Positions 5,403-7,986 of a stretch of DNA of 7,986 nt are shown piece after piece. The translations under genes were made by a program, and so were the position numbers. The stretch is taken from assembly GCA_030640905.1 (NCBI GenBank), contig DAOWIM010000106.1, forward strand, positions 1 through 7,986, written 5' to 3'. The notes under the pieces were generated by a model. That model was not told the DNA's origin. It made no database searches and saw nothing but the letters and a program-made list of their open reading frames with translations. The DNA comes from a bacterium (lineage in GTDB: Bacteria > Zixibacteria > MSB-5A5 > GN15 > FEB-12). Numbering within the stretch: position 1 is the first letter of the stretch; each line of letters starts with the position of its first letter.

Positions 5403-6712
5403 GACTACCAACTGTTGCCATAGTCGGACGTCCCAATGTGGGGAAGTCATCGTTGTTTAACCGTATCTTGCGCAAACAACTGGCTGTTGTCGATGAGCAG
5501 GCCGGAGTGACGCGTGACCGTAACTACGCCGCTGCTGATTGGGCGGGAAGATCGTTCTATCTGGTTGATACCGGCGGGATGGTGCCCGAAACCGATGACA
5601 TGATGGAACAGGCGATTTTTGACCAAGCCGAATTTGCCATTAATGAGGCCGACCTCGTTCTACTGCTGGTCGATGCCCATACCGGCTTGGTAGATGTTGA
5701 TCAGAGAATTGCCCGGCGTCTGCATAAATCGAAGGTCAAAACACTCCTGGTGGTCAATAAAGTCGATAATGATATCCAGGAAAATGAAATATTTCCATTT
5801 CTTAAGCTGGGGCTGGGTGATCCCTCGCCGGCATCGGCTACAACTGGCCGGGGTATGGGTGATTTCCTTGATAATCTGGTCGCTGGCTTGCCTGAACTTG
5901 GTGATGTCGAGCAGGGAGATGACAAGGCCATTCGGGTCGCTGCGGTCGGTCGTCCCAATGTTGGTAAATCGTCCCTTATCAATCGGCTGGTGGGCGAGGA
6001 TCGGCTTATCGTCACGCCGCTGGCCGGTACAACTCGGGATGCAGTTGATACGCTCATAACAGTGGACAATCAGGACTACATTCTGGTTGACACCGCCGGT
6101 CTGCGTCGAAAGTACAAAGTCACAGAAAATGTTGAGTTCTATACCAACCTCAGAGCGGACCGGGCTATTGCCGGCTGCGATGTTGCTGTCGTGATGGTTG
6201 ATGCCGAACGAGGTCTCGCCGTTCAGGACCAGCGCATCCTTGACCGCGTGTTTTCCAATCGACGCCCCGCCGTACTGGCCGTTAACAAGTGGGACCTGGT
6301 TGAGAAAGATACCCGCACGGTGGATGAATATAGTCGCGCGATCGAAGAACTGCTGGCTCGGTATGGTCACCTTCCGGTGATCTACATTTCGGCTCTCTCC
6401 GGGCAACGAGCCTTCAAGGTTCTTTCGTTAGTGCAGCAGGTTCATGGCGAGAATCACAAGCGCATCCCAACCTCCCAGCTCAACGAGTGGCTGGCCAAAA
6501 CGATTGGTCGTAAACATCCACCGGCCAAGCAGGGCCGTCATATCAAGATCAACTATGTAACACAATCAGAAATTGCCCCGCCCACGTTTATATTTTTTGC
6601 TAACCATCCAAAACTGATCGAAAAGAGCTACATCAGTTACCTCACCAACCAGATTCGGAAAGAGTTTGGTTTCAGCGGTGTTCCTTTCCGGGTAAAGTTC
6701 CGCAAGAAATAG
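5399..6712 (+). CDS. der: Ribosome assembly GTPase Der (EngA)
   Basis: Der is an essential GTPase with two tandem G domains that aids maturation of the 50S ribosomal subunit in the cytoplasm. The 437 residues match the family length. G domain 1 has GRPNVGKSS (10-18), DTGG (57-60) and NKVD (120-123). G domain 2 has an identical P-loop GRPNVGKSS (184-192), DTAG (231-234), NKWD (296-299) and a SAL-type G5 loop (331-333). The C-terminal KH-like domain runs from about 358 to 437, with KINYVTQSEIAPPTF (383-397) and FGFSGVPFRVKFRKK (423-437). All GTP-binding motifs look intact. ATG 5399 overlaps the DUF512 stop by 4 bases (ATGA), with GAGGTG at 5388-5393 as Shine-Dalgarno, so translation is probably coupled. 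A likely terminator follows the stop. Confidence 0.98.
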   Translation: MRLPTVAIVGRPNVGKSSLFNRILRKQLAVVDEQAGVTRDRNYAAADWAGRSFYLVDTGGMVPETDDMMEQAIFDQAEFAINEADLVLLLVDAHTGLVDVDQRIARRLHKSKVKTLLVVNKVDNDIQENEIFPFLKLGLGDPSPASATTGRGMGDFLDNLVAGLPELGDVEQGDDKAIRVAAVGRPNVGKSSLINRLVGEDRLIVTPLAGTTRDAVDTLITVDNQDYILVDTAGLRRKYKVTENVEFYTNLRADRAIAGCDVAVVMVDAERGLAVQDQRILDRVFSNRRPAVLAVNKWDLVEKDTRTVDEYSRAIEELLARYGHLPVIYISALSGQRAFKVLSLVQQVHGENHKRIPTSQLNEWLAKTIGRKHPPAKQGRHIKINYVTQSEIAPPTFIFFANHPKLIEKSYISYLTNQIRKEFGFSGVPFRVKFRKK

Positions 6713-6722
6713 TCCGCCGCCG

Positions 6723-6755
6723 CCGACTCTTGCGCAGGACAGAGTGGGATTTTTT
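6723..6755 (+). terminator. Probable intrinsic terminator after der
   Basis: ACTCT (6726-6730) and AGAGT (6741-6745) pair around a 10-base loop. Beyond a G/G mismatch the stem extends by two C-G pairs (6723-6724 with 6747-6748). A run of six T residues follows at 6750-6755. The position, just after the der stop and before an unrelated gene, fits a terminator. The stem is short and interrupted, so strength is doubtful. Confidence 0.45.
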
Positions 6756-6782
6756 CCGTGCGGCTCAACTAATTCCAGTAAC

Positions 6783-6798
6783 AGTCGATACATCGACT
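6783..6798 (+). promoter_or_regulatory. Perfect inverted repeat just before the phosphatase start, possible operator or hairpin
   Basis: AGTCGAT (6783-6789), two bases, then ATCGACT (6792-6798) form a perfect 7-bp inverted repeat ending one base before ATG 6800. CAGTCGAT (6782-6789) recurs directly at 6810-6817 inside the coding region. It occupies the place where a Shine-Dalgarno would be expected, and no such site is visible. It could bind a regulator or fold to mask the start. This role is an inference from position and symmetry. Confidence 0.4.
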
Positions 6799-6799
6799 A

Positions 6800-7986
6800 A
6801 TGGTTTCTGCAGTCGATGCTATAAACAAGATTGATAGCCTGGAAGCCCGCCTTGAGGCTAAGAAAGCCGATCTGCGTGATTTGGCGACGATGGGGGCGGT
6901 TGTTACTTCAATCCAGGAAATCGATACCGTACTCTCGGTTGTGATGGAGATGGCCATCCGCCTGGTCAACGGCGAGGTCGGTCTCATCATGTTAGAGGAC
7001 AAAGGGGTCTTGAAAGTCAAGGCGTCATGGGGAATACAGGAAAGTTTTGTCCGTACCCTTATGTATCGCGACGATCAAGACCTGCCCACATACTGTTTTG
7101 GTCACCAGGAAACTGTGATCCTCAATGATCTCGGAATCAAACAGGAAAATGGTATTATCGTTGAATCGATAATCTGCTCACCGATCAGGACATCGTCAAC
7201 CTGTTACGGCATCTTGATTGTAATTAACAAGGCGTCGGGCGATGGATTTGACAGCGAAAGCTCCGAAGTGTTGGAGATGCTTCTCAATTTCGTCGCCGTC
7301 TCAATTGACAACTCTATCCTGGTCAAGGATAAGCTGCTGAAGCAGGCGATGGATCAGGAAATCGCCATTGCCCGCCAGATTCAGGAAACAATTCTTCCGA
7401 AGAATATCGGTGACATCAAAGGAGCTGAGATCGGGGCTGTCTATTTTCCGGCTCGTGAGGTCAGCGGGGATTTCTACGACACGATTCAGATTGATGACAG
7501 TCGTTTTGTCGTAATTCTTGGTGATGTTTCCAATAAAGGTGTACCGGCGGCATTGGTGATGTCAGCGGCCTCTGGAATAATCTCAACAATTTTCGCCGAT
7601 CGGCCCGACATCAAGATGAACGATCTGGCCGGACGACTCAATGATATCCTCAGCCAGGATATCATCAGAGAGAGGGAGATGTTTATTACCCTCTGGTTTG
7701 GTAAATTTGATCTTGAGAAATACGAGCTAACTTACTGTAACGCCGGCCACATGCCAGGTCTCTTCTGGGATGAAGAAGCTAAAGCAATCTGTGAGCTGGG
7801 CGAAGGTGGACCGATTGTTGGTCAGTTCCCCGGACTCCAATTCAAGCTCGGCAAGCGCAAACTCGGTCATGGCGACCGACTCTTCCTCTATACCGACGGT
7901 TTGACCGAGGCGGCTGATGATCAGGGTAATCTCTTTGGTCGGGAACGAACAGAACAGGTTCTCACCGCCGAAATCGGCCTCAGCCC
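6800..7986 (+). CDS. GAF-domain SpoIIE/RsbU-type PP2C serine phosphatase (3' end cut by window)
   Basis: The frame is open from ATG 6800 to the window end, 395 codons with no stop. An in-frame TAA at 6779-6781 limits the start, and ATG 6800 is the first usable codon. No signal peptide or membrane segment is seen, so the protein is cytoplasmic. Residues 1-27 are a charged helix and about 28-172 a GAF-type sensor domain. A linker helix ends in AIARQIQETILP (189-200), typical just before the phosphatase domain. Metal-binding motifs are EVSGDFYD (220-227), LGDVSNKGVPAAL (240-252), CNAGH (313-317) and LYTDGLTEA (363-371), with Asp224, Asp242 and Asp366 in the expected places. Relatives dephosphorylate STAS-domain anti-anti-sigma factors; the partner here is not visible. 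At most a short tail of the phosphatase domain is missing. Confidence 0.93.
   Translation, partial: MVSAVDAINKIDSLEARLEAKKADLRDLATMGAVVTSIQEIDTVLSVVMEMAIRLVNGEVGLIMLEDKGVLKVKASWGIQESFVRTLMYRDDQDLPTYCFGHQETVILNDLGIKQENGIIVESIICSPIRTSSTCYGILIVINKASGDGFDSESSEVLEMLLNFVAVSIDNSILVKDKLLKQAMDQEIAIARQIQETILPKNIGDIKGAEIGAVYFPAREVSGDFYDTIQIDDSRFVVILGDVSNKGVPAALVMSAASGIISTIFADRPDIKMNDLAGRLNDILSQDIIREREMFITLWFGKFDLEKYELTYCNAGHMPGLFWDEEAKAICELGEGGPIVGQFPGLQFKLGKRKLGHGDRLFLYTDGLTEAADDQGNLFGRERTEQVLTAEIGLS

Noticed and set aside
5660..6406. 248-residue open frame on the minus strand inside der
   Set aside because: It lies wholly within an intact der gene, has no recognisable domain and no independent promoter or ribosome binding site; it is a shadow of a conserved gene.

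Overview
The window looks like ordinary chromosomal sequence from a free-living bacterium of moderate GC content. All genes lie on the + strand and are tightly packed. Conserved families (glyA, cutA, nrdR, tatC, der) are mixed with one lineage-specific TPR gene. I suggest, with low confidence, an uncultured bacterium of the FCB/candidate-phylum type (for example Zixibacteria-like). This rests on the gene mix, the GAF-SpoIIE phosphatase, and the lack of clear Shine-Dalgarno sequences before genes that start transcription units. The window contains no rRNA, CRISPR array, transposase or phage gene.

Region 1 (2-2915) is a five-gene run joined by overlaps or very short gaps, so it is probably one operon. 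It holds the 3' part of glyA (serine hydroxymethyltransferase), an MTH1187-family thiamine-binding protein, cutA, a membrane-anchored TPR protein and nrdR (ATP-cone repressor of ribonucleotide reductase). glyA and nrdR are both linked to DNA precursor supply. The TPR gene sits between cutA and nrdR and overlaps nrdR by 4 bases. It is the least conventional gene here, with nearly identical in-frame 120-bp repeats and a duplicated NPP-x-KP motif that I cannot assign to a named domain.

Region 2 (2914-3109) is the largest gap, 194 bases. It holds a perfect hairpin overlapping the nrdR stop codon, two 19-bp tandem repeats and further short repeated modules. It resembles a degraded intergenic repeat cluster. 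tatC (Sec-independent export translocase) follows.

Region 3 (3972-6755) opens with a near-consensus sigma70-type promoter, which drives tRNA-Gly(CCC). The tRNA runs directly into eight T residues. Only 19 bases beyond the tRNA comes a radical SAM/DUF512 gene, which overlaps der (double-GTPase ribosome assembly factor) by 4 bases. A probable terminator follows der.

Region 4 (6783-7986) is the 5' part of a cytoplasmic GAF-SpoIIE/PP2C phosphatase, a signalling regulator of the RsbU type, cut off by the window end. A perfect 7-bp inverted repeat lies just before its start codon.

I see no clear new multi-gene system. The points most worth checking are the TPR protein's repeats and NPP-x-KP motif, the tRNA-DUF512 junction, and the repeats around tatC and before the phosphatase.
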